Assembly (NCBI GenBank): GCA_002069025.1
Contig: MWBK01000061.1
Location: 1-64,000 of the forward strand
Reading direction: 5' to 3'
DNA from: Bacteroidetes bacterium ADurb.Bin302
GTDB taxonomy: Bacteria > Bacteroidota > Bacteroidia > Bacteroidales > Paludibacteraceae
Length of the DNA stretch: 64,000 nucleotides
The notes under the pieces were generated by a model that was not told where the DNA came from, searched no databases, and saw only the letters and a list, made by a program, of their open reading frames with translations. A program made the translations under genes and the position numbers. Of this stretch, positions 46,692 to 55,673 are shown piece by piece (the first letter of the stretch is position 1; each line of letters starts with the position of its first letter).

Positions 46692-47902
46692 TCTTTGATA
46701 GATTTATTGTACTCTTCAATATTGTTTTTCATATATTCTTTCTGAAAAAAGTAACTCGCTTTACGCATATTTTCCCGTCTAATTTCATTTTCACTTTTAT
46801 AGAACCTTGAAAATATCGTGGTAGAATTAAGTAATTTTGCTTCACTATAATAGTTAGATAGCCAAATACCGCGTGCATAATTAATTGAATATAAATAAAT
46901 AAGACATACCGCCAATTTACTAATCCAGATTTGTTTGCTTTTTGATTGAGATAAAATAGGAATTAGATAAACGATCACCACCGGTAAAAAATAAGACCTC
47001 AAGCGATTTAAAAAGAACCAATCTCTATAAGAAATAGATACAACAATAAAAAACAATGCTACTATTTTGGCATATTTTGAGTTCAAATCTTTATTTTCCA
47101 CCGAAAATATTAATAGCAATAATACTATGGCATACACAAAAAATATTATTTGAAATGTTTTAGTGTACATAAGGTGATGCTTAACAGATTCGATGACATT
47201 TGTTGAAGCCGGAGTTTTTGAAATAATCCAAATTATTATCTGATCTATTGGCAAAAATAAAAAGACAAGCAATAAACCCGAAGCCACTAGAAAAATGGTT
47301 TTGCTTACTTTTACTCGCTGAAAAAAAAGCAACAAAATCATAAGCATATATACAAATACAGCCGATTTGTGAATAAAAAAAGATAACACAGCAAGTAATA
47401 CACAAACAAAATAACTTCGTTTATAATATGCACTCAGCGAAAACAAGAAAAGAGCTACAGTAAGATTTTGTCTAAATTCAAAGAATAACAAATTGGCATC
47501 GAATAAAACAATAAGGAATAATGCAAATGTTTTATACTTGTTTAATGACGTAAATAAATTATAAATTGCAGCAAAATATATTGTAGTGATTATAACTGAG
47601 CAAAACCAATAACTACACCCTATACTTTTAAGAAAAGAAAAGAAAAAAATAAACAGACGCTCTGTATCAAGCGAACTTTTGGGAGGATTAATAAGGTCTT
47701 TTATTGGAGATGATAAAGAATCGTATAAGTTTACATAAATGGCAATATCCGGTCCGTAATAATACTTAATTGCCACAATAAAGTAACTTATCGCAAATGC
47801 TATAAAATACACTTGCTTGTTCATTCTCTCATTGTTCGGGAATATAAACTCGATCAAAGACAATGGGAACAGAATCAATATGGGCAAAAGCATTAAGTTC
47901 AT
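46688..47902 (-). CDS. EpsG family polysaccharide polymerase (Wzy-like)
   Basis: A polytopic protein with about 10-11 membrane segments and the EpsG-family features YYGPDIAIYVNLYDSL (near residue 55) and FEFRQNLTVALFLFSL (near 150). It would polymerise the lipid-linked repeat units at the periplasmic face. The frame is open to 47914, but the ATG at 47902 (MNLMLLPILILF, 404 residues) forms an ATGA overlap with the flippase stop and is preferred. Confidence 0.87.
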   Translation of the reverse strand: MNLMLLPILILFPLSLIEFIFPNNERMNKQVYFIAFAISYFIVAIKYYYGPDIAIYVNLYDSLSSPIKDLINPPKSSLDTERLFIFFFSFLKSIGCSYWFCSVIITTIYFAAIYNLFTSLNKYKTFALFLIVLFDANLLFFEFRQNLTVALFLFSLSAYYKRSYFVCVLLAVLSFFIHKSAVFVYMLMILLLFFQRVKVSKTIFLVASGLLLVFLFLPIDQIIIWIISKTPASTNVIESVKHHLMYTKTFQIIFFVYAIVLLLLIFSVENKDLNSKYAKIVALFFIVVSISYRDWFFLNRLRSYFLPVVIVYLIPILSQSKSKQIWISKLAVCLIYLYSINYARGIWLSNYYSEAKLLNSTTIFSRFYKSENEIRRENMRKASYFFQKEYMKNNIEEYNKSIKE

Positions 47903-49170
47903 TTCCAGGAGCATAAAATTTTATTTCTACTCCAAATTGACATACCCACAGCTACCAGAAATTCTGTGAGCAATAAAGCAACAGCGGCTCCTACTGAATC
48001 GAATTTCGGTACTAATATAAAAACCAGAACTAAAGCAAATGCGGCTGCCGCAATATATATTCTTTTAAACGTAATCAAATTTTCGCTATTTCCAACTGCC
48101 ACGATTTTCAACTGTCCATTCACGCCTCCAATGCCAATAAATAATGGCACAAAAGCCATAATTTTAAAGAGAAGTTCTGCATCAGCATAATCGGAACCCA
48201 GCAATTCGACAATGGTATCAGAAAAGAAAAACATACCACCTGCTATACACAACATACCGACTATAACCAGCCAAAGTAACTTGTCGCTTAGATGTATCGC
48301 TCCCAACTTATCTTGTTTGCCAAGTCTGCTGACTTTTGGATAAAAAGACTGAGTAACCGGCATCAGTACGAGTAAACTCATTGCCCTCATCAATTTATCT
48401 ACTGCAGCATATTTCCCCACTTCATCCGGACTTGCAAAATAACCAAGGATTACTACAAAACTTGCTGTATATATGCTTGTTGCGGCATTCGATAAAAAAA
48501 TAGGGTAACTTTCCTTTATTTCTTGCTTAACAGAAACTATCTTACAACGAATTAGCGACACCCATTTTTTATGCCATATAATTATTGCATTTATTATTGA
48601 TGAAACTATATATACAGAACTTAAAACTATTGCTGCCAACAAATAATCGTTGGGATATTTTACTATAAAAAAGGTAATCGGAAATATTGATAATTTACAA
48701 ATTGTATTTACAATTGATACTAAACGTATATTTCCCAAACCCTGAAACAACCATACAAAAGAGAAGGCATTGCCAACAACCATTAAAAACACAACAAACA
48801 TAGTTGTAACATATACCTTAAACTGGGGGATAAAAGAAAACAAAACCAATATCAAAAAGCTGATTGCCAATAATAATATCTTAGCGTAAATTGTTGCTGA
48901 AAATATTTCGTTTAGCTTTGATTTATTATCCTTATACAATGCTACTCGCTTTGTTGCGGTTAAATTAAATCCAAAATCTACAATAAGCATTAGATAGGTG
49001 CAAAATGACATCGAAAATCCTATATAACCGAATTTTTCTGCACCTAACGTTACCATTAAATAAGGATATACGATTAGTGGAGCTACATAATTAAGACCCT
49101 GCAAAGCGATCAAATAAAATACATCTTTTACTTCTCGCTTATTATTGTTTATTAGTTCTTTAGTTCTCAA
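47899..49170 (-). CDS. Wzx-type polysaccharide flippase
   Basis: A 423-residue MATE/MVF-like protein with about 12 membrane segments; QGLNYVAPLIVYPYLMVTLGAEKFGYIGFSMS at the N-terminus is the Polysacc_synt pattern. It moves undecaprenyl-linked repeat units across the inner membrane. First gene of the polysaccharide cluster, 12 bases after the proS stop with no room for a separate promoter. Confidence 0.92.
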   Translation of the reverse strand: MRTKELINNNKREVKDVFYLIALQGLNYVAPLIVYPYLMVTLGAEKFGYIGFSMSFCTYLMLIVDFGFNLTATKRVALYKDNKSKLNEIFSATIYAKILLLAISFLILVLFSFIPQFKVYVTTMFVVFLMVVGNAFSFVWLFQGLGNIRLVSIVNTICKLSIFPITFFIVKYPNDYLLAAIVLSSVYIVSSIINAIIIWHKKWVSLIRCKIVSVKQEIKESYPIFLSNAATSIYTASFVVILGYFASPDEVGKYAAVDKLMRAMSLLVLMPVTQSFYPKVSRLGKQDKLGAIHLSDKLLWLVIVGMLCIAGGMFFFSDTIVELLGSDYADAELLFKIMAFVPLFIGIGGVNGQLKIVAVGNSENLITFKRIYIAAAAFALVLVFILVPKFDSVGAAVALLLTEFLVAVGMSIWSRNKILCSWK

Positions 49171-49182
49171 AAATGGGGCGTT

Positions 49183-50655
49183 TTAATATGATCTCGCAAA
49201 TATTACTCTTTGTTTTGATGGCTTGTCCGTTACCATACACTTGCCGGGGATTTGATCTCCTTCTAAAGGTATGCAACGTATTGTCGCCTTTGTTTCTTCT
49301 TTTATTTTTTCTTCAGTCTCTGTCGTTCCATCCCAATGGCATAACAAGAATCCACCCTTTTCTATTTCTTCCTTAAATTCATCATAAGAATTAACTTCAC
49401 GGGTAACAGAAGAACGATAATCTAAAGCTTTCTTGTATATATTAGACTGAATATCAGACATTAAGTCTCTTACATATTGCTCTATTCCGTCTAAACTACG
49501 TGTTTCTTTTTCTTTTGTATCACGACGGAACACCTCTACTGTATTGTTTTCCAAATCGCGTGCTCCAATTGCTAAACGCACAGGAACTCCTTTTAACTCA
49601 TATTCGGCAAATTTAAAGCCCGGACGTTTATTATCAGCATTATCATATTTAACAGATACTTCTAATAATTTTAAATTAGCAATAATTGTATCAACCTTTG
49701 CATCAATATCTTTCAATTGCTCATCACTCTTGTAAATAGGAACAATAACCACTTGATAAGGAGCAAGATTTGGAGGTAATATTAAACCATCATCATCCGA
49801 ATGCGACATAATAAGAGCGCCCATCAAACGGGTTGATACACCCCATGATGTTGCCCAAACTAATTCTTGTTTATTGTCTTTATTCATAAATGTAACATCA
49901 AAAGCCTTAGCAAAGTTTTGACCAAGGAAGTGAGATGTTCCGGCTTGAAGAGCCTTACCATCTTGCATTAATGCTTCAATACAATATGTTTCAACAGCTC
50001 CGGCAAAACGTTCGTTTGCAGATTTAACACCTTTCAAAACCGGTATAGCCATAAAGTTTTCTGCAAAATCGGCATACACATTCAACATTTTAACAGCTTC
50101 TTCTTCTGCCTCCTCTTTTGTTGCATGGGCTGTATGACCTTCTTGCCACAAAAATTCGGCAGTACGTAAGAATAATCTTGTACGCATCTCCCAACGGACT
50201 ACATTAGCCCATTGATTGCACAAAATAGGAAGATCTCTATATGAATGAATCCAGTTTTTATATGTGCTCCAAATTATTGTTTCTGAAGTTGGACGAACAA
50301 TTAATTCTTCTTCTAATTTTGCTGCAGGATCGACAACAACTCCACTTCCGTCCGGATTTTTTTTAAGACGATAGTGAGTTACAACAGCACACTCTTTAGC
50401 AAAGCCTTCTACGTGATCTGCTTCTTTGCTTAAAAATGATTTTGGAATAAATAAAGGGAAATATGCGTTAACATGACCCGTGTCCTTAAACATTTGATCC
50501 AACTGACGTTGAATCTTTTCCCATATTGCGTAGCCATAAGGTTTAATTACCATACAGCCTCTGACTGCCGAATTTTCGGCTAAGTCTGCTTTTACTACTA
50601 AATCATTGTACCATTGCGAATAATTCTCGCTACGTGGAGTTAATTCTTTTGCCAT
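49183..50655 (-). CDS. proS: prolyl-tRNA synthetase (archaeal/eukaryotic-like type)
   Basis: Class II synthetase charging tRNA-Pro. Length 490, without the editing domain of the E. coli type; motif 2 is [25 protein letters not shown], motif 3 falls in [13 protein letters not shown], then the anticodon-binding domain and the C-terminal extension ending in ARSY, as in this group. Its promoter is consensus-grade. The polysaccharide cluster follows after only 12 bases, so the two are probably cotranscribed. Confidence 0.96.
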   Translation of the reverse strand: MAKELTPRSENYSQWYNDLVVKADLAENSAVRGCMVIKPYGYAIWEKIQRQLDQMFKDTGHVNAYFPLFIPKSFLSKEADHVEGFAKECAVVTHYRLKKNPDGSGVVVDPAAKLEEELIVRPTSETIIWSTYKNWIHSYRDLPILCNQWANVVRWEMRTRLFLRTAEFLWQEGHTAHATKEEAEEEAVKMLNVYADFAENFMAIPVLKGVKSANERFAGAVETYCIEALMQDGKALQAGTSHFLGQNFAKAFDVTFMNKDNKQELVWATSWGVSTRLMGALIMSHSDDDGLILPPNLAPYQVVIVPIYKSDEQLKDIDAKVDTIIANLKLLEVSVKYDNADNKRPGFKFAEYELKGVPVRLAIGARDLENNTVEVFRRDTKEKETRSLDGIEQYVRDLMSDIQSNIYKKALDYRSSVTREVNSYDEFKEEIEKGGFLLCHWDGTTETEEKIKEETKATIRCIPLEGDQIPGKCMVTDKPSKQRVIFARSY

Positions 50656-50678
50656 TGCACCTAATATTATAAGTGCTG

Positions 50679-50710
50679 CAAAGATAGTTAATTTGCCGGT
50701 TTACAACAAA
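50679..50710 (-). promoter_or_regulatory. promoter of proS and downstream polysaccharide genes
   Basis: Minus strand: TTTG at 50710-50707, 20-base spacer, TATCTTTG at 50686-50679; the proS ATG is at 50655. The -33 box overlaps the end of the DUF4294 gene. Confidence 0.75.
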
Positions 50711-51309
50711 CCGGCTTCATATAATGTGATTACTCTTTCTATGATGCGATCTTTTTCTTTTTTTGAGAAATCATAATCTTCTTTCAAATCGGCTCCTACC
50801 AATTTGGCAAAAAGTTGCCACCACCAAGCCACAAAGCCCCCTCTGAACTCTTTAATCAAGGTATATGAAGTTTTATTTGTTTCTCTATCAATTAGTTTTA
50901 TCATCATTTTACCTTGTGATAAAGTAAATGTTCGTAATATCGGTTCATATTTTTTAAGTAGCTCTTTCTCATATTTTTTCATAAATTTTTTCCTGATTTT
51001 TACATCCTGAATAGTATCAAACATGCTGTTAATGCGAGCATATTCACCTCCTACTATTTTTACATATGGGTAAACCTTTCTTACGTCTCTTACTGTTTTC
51101 CAATAAAATTTTTCTTGTTTTTTGTTTTTTATGGGAGGATAAATAGGCACTTCACGCAATTCTACCCATGGTATTGTATCTGTTCCATATACTGCAATGG
51201 GCAATATATAGCCATGCAAAGATTCACTGTAATAGTAATTCTGCGCACATACAGACCCACAACTTAATATTGTTGCTGTAATAAATAATATGATTAATTT
51301 ATTTTTCAT
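50701..51309 (-). CDS. DUF4294 domain protein, secreted
   Basis: A 202-residue protein with a signal peptide (about 1-22, ending in SVCAQ) followed by the DUF4294 pattern GTDTIPWVELREVPIYPP and a basic helical region (VRDVRKVYPYVKIVGGEYARI, KKYEKELLKKYEPILRTFTLSQGKMMIKLIDRETN). Probably periplasmic. Function unknown; conserved across Bacteroidota. Confidence 0.88.
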   Translation of the reverse strand: MKNKLIILFITATILSCGSVCAQNYYYSESLHGYILPIAVYGTDTIPWVELREVPIYPPIKNKKQEKFYWKTVRDVRKVYPYVKIVGGEYARINSMFDTIQDVKIRKKFMKKYEKELLKKYEPILRTFTLSQGKMMIKLIDRETNKTSYTLIKEFRGGFVAWWWQLFAKLVGADLKEDYDFSKKEKDRIIERVITLYEAGLL

Positions 51310-51316
51310 TTATTCT

Positions 51317-51349
51317 CTTGACAAAAATAATTCATTATATGTATCTTTG
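51317..51349 (+). promoter_or_regulatory. promoter of the outer-membrane protein pair
   Basis: CTTG at 51317-51320, 21-base spacer, TATCTTTG at 51342-51349. The coding start is at 51375. Confidence 0.65.
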
Positions 51350-51374
51350 TGCACCATTTTAATTTTTCTTACGC

Positions 51375-52202
51375 ATGAAACGCTCATTTTTCCTGCTTTT
51401 AATTATTTTTCCACATTGCTCTTACGCAATGGAATTAGGAAATAGAATAGACCCCGTTGGTCTTGCAATTGGTAAAACCAATGCCTCTGCAAATATTAAT
51501 CAGAACTATGTACCTTACAATCAGGCTGTTGCAGCATTGTGTGAATTTCCTATAATACAAACTACATACACTAACTCTTTTTTTCTACCCTCCCTTGGAC
51601 GAGGACAATTAGGATTAGTTTATCCTTGTAAATTTGGAACATGGTGCGCATCAATAGATTATTATGGTTTTTCCGAATATGGAGAAATATCCGCAGGGAT
51701 AGCTTTTGCAAAATGGTTTAAACCTTACTTTTCTATCGGATTAGAATTAGATTATATCGGCATTTTTTTATCAAAAGATGATGGTGTTGCAAGCACTGCA
51801 ATAGTTCAGCTGGGTATGATAGTATTTCCGACTAACTCTTTGAATATTAGCGTACATGCCTATAATTTATCCTTTTCTCCTGTTCATTGTACCAATTTGA
51901 AAATCCGTATTCCTTCTATTTTTAAAATCGGAGTAAGTTATAAATTTGAAAAAAACATTCTTCTTAAATTTGAATTATCTAAAGAATTAAGCTCCCCTAT
52001 TCTTATTGGTGGCGGTATAGAATACGAACCTATCAAATTTGTCACTATAAGAGCCGGTTTGTGTGGTCAAAAAAACTTAGTATCTACCATTGGTATCGGA
52101 TTAAATTATAAATCCTTTGGTTGCGATTTAGGTATCAGCTACGATACAAAATTAGGCATATCTTCTGCATTTGGTTTATACTACAGGCTTAAAAAAAGAT
52201 GA
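51375..52202 (+). CDS. putative outer-membrane beta-barrel protein
   Basis: A 275-residue protein with a signal peptide (about 1-18) and then alternating hydrophobic/polar strands with aromatic girdle residues (GRGQLGLVYPCKFGTWCASIDYYGF, FSIGLELDYIGIF, ILLKFELSKEL), ending in a strand FGLYYRLKKR. This is the look of an outer-membrane barrel of about 12-14 strands. It resembles PorV/PorQ-like proteins in style, but I cannot assign a family. Coupled to the next gene by an ATGA overlap. Confidence 0.75.
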   Translation: MKRSFFLLLIIFPHCSYAMELGNRIDPVGLAIGKTNASANINQNYVPYNQAVAALCEFPIIQTTYTNSFFLPSLGRGQLGLVYPCKFGTWCASIDYYGFSEYGEISAGIAFAKWFKPYFSIGLELDYIGIFLSKDDGVASTAIVQLGMIVFPTNSLNISVHAYNLSFSPVHCTNLKIRIPSIFKIGVSYKFEKNILLKFELSKELSSPILIGGGIEYEPIKFVTIRAGLCGQKNLVSTIGIGLNYKSFGCDLGISYDTKLGISSAFGLYYRLKKR

Positions 52203-54124
52203 GAAAAATACTTTTTTATATACTAATTTTATGGTTCATGTGTACCAAAGTATTTTCATCACCCACTACGAAAAGTATTGAAGATATTGTTTCTGAGTTT
52301 TCAGAAAATACACATGATAATGATAACGCTGATGATAATAATAGTATTGCTGATTTCTTGTACAAGGCTGCTGAGAATCCCATGAATCTAAATGAAATAA
52401 ACAGAGAATACCTAGAACAATTCCCTTTTTTAAACGAAACGCAAATAGAAAATCTTTTAGAGTATAGATTTGACTATGGTGATTTTCAAAGTATATATGA
52501 ACTATCATTAATAAAAAATTTTGATGATGAAACCATTTCTAATTGTTTACCTTTCTTAATAGTATATGCCAAAGCCGATTTAGAAAAGGTTTCCTTAAAA
52601 AATATTTTCAAGTTTGCAAAGCATAGAATTACTATTAGAGCTGATTACGGTTTTCCACAAAAAAAAGGATATACAAATGGGGCTTATTTAGGAAAAGCTT
52701 GGGCTTCCTATTTTAAATATGCCTTTACACATAAGAACGCAAGTATTGCAGTTAGTATGGACAAAGATGCAGGAGAACCTTTTGATTGGAAATACAATAA
52801 AGGATTTGATTTTTATTCAGGCCATATTTCTATCAAAGACATTAAACATTGTAAATTAATGATTATTGGTGATTTTAAAGCGAATTTTGGACAGGGGTTA
52901 ATTTATAAATCAAATTCGTATCATATAAACTCAACCGATTTAGCTGCTTTATGTCAAAGACAAGATGGGTTTCAACCTTTCTTTTCTGTTTCAGAACAAG
53001 GTTTTCTTAGAGGTTTTGCTACTACTTTGCAATTCAACAAAATACAATTATCTGCCTTTGCATCTCATACTCAGTATAATTCAGAAAATTATCATCGTAC
53101 AATTTCATCTTTTATCAAAAAAAACACCAACAACTCTTACTCCTTAGGATTTAATGCGCTTTACAGACATAAATTTTTTAAAATTGGGAGCTCTTTTTGT
53201 TACGAATTTCTTTCTAAAAAAATTAATGTGGGATTAGATTATAGAGCCAAAATTAAGCGCTTTTATATAGCCGGAGAATTTGCAGTCAATGAAAAAGGTG
53301 GTTTTGCTACTATAAATCATATTAATTTTCTTATGAATGAAAAACTGAGTTTTTCTGCACTGTATAGGTATTATGATTTGAACTACAATTCTACATACGG
53401 ATGCGCATATTCAGAATCCGGCTTGAATGATGAGCAAGGATTATTAATTGGTTTTGAAATCAGGCCTTTTAGGTATTGGAAGATTTCGGCTTTTGCAGAT
53501 GTTTTTGCTTTCAAATCTTTTAAATATCAAATAAAACAACCTTCAGAAGGCTTTAAAACTTTCTGTCAGTTAATTTACACGCCAAATAATAATCATTATA
53601 TTTTACTAAGATATAATTGTAAACAAATGAGTGTAAACGATAATGATGATAATTTATCGCATACACAGACGGTTACTAATTATAGAAAACATTCGTTGAA
53701 ATTTACATATCAAGCAAAACTTAGTGATTTTTTTACTTTTCAAACAGGCGCACAGTCAAATATATATATAAAGAATTCAAATATTGATTATGCTTGGCTT
53801 TTATATATGGATTTCAATTATATTTTCATAAAATTTCCCTTACAAATAAGCCTCAAATGCGCATTTTTTGATGTTCCATTATATGAAAATAGAATATACT
53901 GCTACGAAAAAGACGTTTTATTTGCATATTCCTCTCCTTCATATTCTGGTCAAGGATTTCGGAATTGCTTAATGCTTAAATATATGCCATCTGCGCAATG
54001 GTCTATATATATTAAATCTGCATTAAATTTTTATACAGATAGAGAAACTATAGCTAGTGCAAATGAAGAAATTATAGGAAATAAAAAAATAGATTTAAGG
54101 CTTTTAGTTTCCTTTAAATTTTAA
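52199..54124 (+). CDS. helix-hairpin-helix protein fused to a predicted outer-membrane beta-barrel
   Basis: A 641-residue protein with a signal peptide (about 1-20), a short acidic D/N-rich stretch (about 40-50), then a ComEA-like helix-hairpin-helix region at about 60-125 (MNLNEINREYLEQFPFLNETQIENLLEYR, then YGDFQSIYELSLI). The remaining ~500 residues are strand-rich with frequent aromatic residues and end in LRLLVSFKF, consistent with an outer-membrane barrel. Bacteroidota encode such fusions, with no known function. ComEA-type hairpins bind DNA, so a role in DNA binding at the surface is possible but unproven. Coupled to the upstream barrel gene; dprA lies 1.5 kb away on the other strand. 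Confidence 0.8.
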   Translation: MRKILFYILILWFMCTKVFSSPTTKSIEDIVSEFSENTHDNDNADDNNSIADFLYKAAENPMNLNEINREYLEQFPFLNETQIENLLEYRFDYGDFQSIYELSLIKNFDDETISNCLPFLIVYAKADLEKVSLKNIFKFAKHRITIRADYGFPQKKGYTNGAYLGKAWASYFKYAFTHKNASIAVSMDKDAGEPFDWKYNKGFDFYSGHISIKDIKHCKLMIIGDFKANFGQGLIYKSNSYHINSTDLAALCQRQDGFQPFFSVSEQGFLRGFATTLQFNKIQLSAFASHTQYNSENYHRTISSFIKKNTNNSYSLGFNALYRHKFFKIGSSFCYEFLSKKINVGLDYRAKIKRFYIAGEFAVNEKGGFATINHINFLMNEKLSFSALYRYYDLNYNSTYGCAYSESGLNDEQGLLIGFEIRPFRYWKISAFADVFAFKSFKYQIKQPSEGFKTFCQLIYTPNNNHYILLRYNCKQMSVNDNDDNLSHTQTVTNYRKHSLKFTYQAKLSDFFTFQTGAQSNIYIKNSNIDYAWLLYMDFNYIFIKFPLQISLKCAFFDVPLYENRIYCYEKDVLFAYSSPSYSGQGFRNCLMLKYMPSAQWSIYIKSALNFYTDRETIASANEEIIGNKKIDLRLLVSFKF

Positions 54125-54125
54125 T

Positions 54126-55049
54126 TTATTTTGATAGTTCCAACATTCTCAAAATAGGTTTAACTGCTTTCTCTTGTATTTCGGGATCTATTTTAATTTC
54201 AGGATTTTCATCTCTTAAACATTTATATAATTTTTCCATAGTGTTTAAACGCATGTAACTACATTCATTACAAGCACATATTTCATCATCCGGAGGAGCC
54301 GGTATAAATTGTTTATTAGGATATGATAATTTCATTTTATGTAAAATTCCGCTTTCTGTTGCTACTATAAAATTTTTCTTTTCTGATTTTCCCGCAAAAT
54401 TTAATATAGCAGCAGTAGAACCCACAAAATCTGCCATTGCCAAAACAGTTGCTTTACATTCGGGATGAGCTAATACTAATGCATTCGGGTATTCTTTTTT
54501 TAATGCAGCAATTTTTTCAACTGAAAATTTTTCGTGTACATGGCATGCTCCGTTCCATAATACCATATTTCTGCCTGTTACACTATTAATATAATTACCT
54601 AAGTTTTTATCAGGACCAAAAATTATTTTTTCATCCTTATTAAATGATTCTACTATATTTCTTGTATTTGTTGAAGTTACTAATACATCTGAAAGAGCTT
54701 TCACTGCTGCTGTAGTATTTACATAAGATATAACTCTATGGTTAGGATGCTTCTTTATAAATTTTTCAAATTCATCAGCAGAACAACTATCTGCTAATGA
54801 ACATCCTGCCTCAATATCAGGTATTAATACTTTTTTATTAGGAGATAAAATTTTTGCTGTTTCGCCCATAAAATGAACACCACATAAAACTATTATATCT
54901 GCATCTGTTTTAGCTGCCCATTGAGCTAATTGCAAACTATCTCCTACATTATCAGCTATATCTTGAATATCACCGGATTGGTAATAATGAGCCATTATTA
55001 CTGCATTTTTTTCTTTTCTTAGTTTATTTATTTCTTTTATAAAATCCAT
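54126..55049 (-). CDS. nadA: quinolinate synthase A
   Basis: 4Fe-4S enzyme condensing iminoaspartate with dihydroxyacetone phosphate in NAD synthesis. The 307-residue product has three conserved cysteine regions: EAGCSLADSC (C83), NGACHVHE and CACNECSYMRLN. AHYYQSGDIQDIADNVGDS at the N-terminus and HPECKATVLAMADFVGST are family signatures. No nadB or nadC is adjacent. It ends one base after the convergent gene at 54124. Confidence 0.96.
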   Translation of the reverse strand: MDFIKEINKLRKEKNAVIMAHYYQSGDIQDIADNVGDSLQLAQWAAKTDADIIVLCGVHFMGETAKILSPNKKVLIPDIEAGCSLADSCSADEFEKFIKKHPNHRVISYVNTTAAVKALSDVLVTSTNTRNIVESFNKDEKIIFGPDKNLGNYINSVTGRNMVLWNGACHVHEKFSVEKIAALKKEYPNALVLAHPECKATVLAMADFVGSTAAILNFAGKSEKKNFIVATESGILHKMKLSYPNKQFIPAPPDDEICACNECSYMRLNTMEKLYKCLRDENPEIKIDPEIQEKAVKPILRMLELSK

Positions 55050-55544
55050 ATCATGAGTTTTTATTGTTTACTATATATATTATTGTTTTTAGTTTTTAAA
55101 AAATAAATGATAATAATAATAGGGTGTTAATACTGTCAATAAAATAAATCAAATAAGCTTGTTTTTAAAATAATTTGTTTTAAGCTAACATACTAATAAC
55201 AAATAATGAACAGCTTAACTTATTGTTTATTTGAATACTAAGAAGTTTACTAACATACTGTTGATAAGTGCAAATGTAGTAAACTTTTTTATTAGATTCT
55301 CTGAAAATAATTTCATTTGACTGTTTATTATTAAATAGAAATTCATCTTTATATATTTTTATTTTAAAAAATAGTTTTTATAGACAATCTAATTTCAATA
55401 ATCAAAATTTATTTTCGAAAAATAATGTTCAAGTTATAAACAATTTTTGTAACACTGTATTGACATAAAAAATAGTATTGTAACTAATTTGTAATATTAA
55501 CAAGAATTCTAGTTCTTTTTGTTGCCAAATTTGTAAAAAAAAAG

Positions 55545-55570
55545 AATTATATGTTGCACAGCATATAATT
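55545..55570 (+). promoter_or_regulatory. dyad upstream of small RNA cassette, copy 2
   Basis: AATTATATG (55545-55553) and CATATAATT (55562-55570) are perfect 9-base inverted arms around an 8-base spacer. The inner 17 bases (55549-55565) match copy 1 at 14 positions. The -33 GTTG (55553-55556) lies inside. Confidence 0.65.
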
Positions 55571-55583
55571 ACCCTTACATTTG
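55553..55583 (+). promoter_or_regulatory. promoter of small RNA cassette, copy 2
   Basis: GTTG at 55553-55556, 19-base spacer, TACATTTG at 55576-55583. Predicted transcript start at about 55588-55590. Confidence 0.65.
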
Positions 55584-55588
55584 CATTG

Positions 55589-55658
55589 TGATTTTTTCAT
55601 AGTATTTGATTTTAAGGTTAGCAAATAGGTACTCAAGCGTGAGTGCCTTTTGTTTTTT
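55589..55658 (+). ncRNA. candidate small RNA, copy 2 (two-hairpin, about 70 nt)
   Basis: Same layout as copy 1: hairpin 1 is TATTTG (55603-55608) with CAAATA (55622-55627) and loop ATTTTAAGGTTAG; the terminator hairpin is GGTACTCA (55628-55635), loop AGCG, TGAGTGCC (55640-55647) and TTTTGTTTTTT. Differences to copy 1 fall in the 5' part, in the last base of loop 1 and in loop 2, while every paired base is unchanged. It ends 15 bases before the dprA stop codon on the other strand. Confidence 0.65.
55628..55658 (+). terminator. terminator of small RNA copy 2
   Basis: 8-bp stem, 4-base loop and TTTTGTTTTTT, identical in stem and tract to copy 1 apart from one loop base. Confidence 0.85.
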
Positions 55659-55673
55659 ATATACCCTCCATAA

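Larger units (their letters stand above)
55050..55588. other. AT-rich intergenic region upstream of nadA
   Basis: About 500 bases with no coding frame of note. A TACATTTG box on the minus strand (55278-55271) could start nadA, which would give a 5' UTR of about 215 bases; its -33 is poor. CTAACATACT appears twice (near 55186 and 55251). A weak hairpin AAGAATTCTAGTTCTT followed by Ts lies near 55503. The right end holds the dyad and promoter of the small RNA cassette. No origin boxes or known riboswitch were recognised. Confidence 0.5.

Noticed and set aside
47820..49170. Possible phase-variation invertible promoter in the polysaccharide cluster
   Set aside because: No inverted repeat pair or invertase gene was seen around the start of the cluster.
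55050..55560. Replication origin in the AT-rich gap
   Set aside because: No cluster of DnaA-type boxes and no dnaA or parAB genes nearby.
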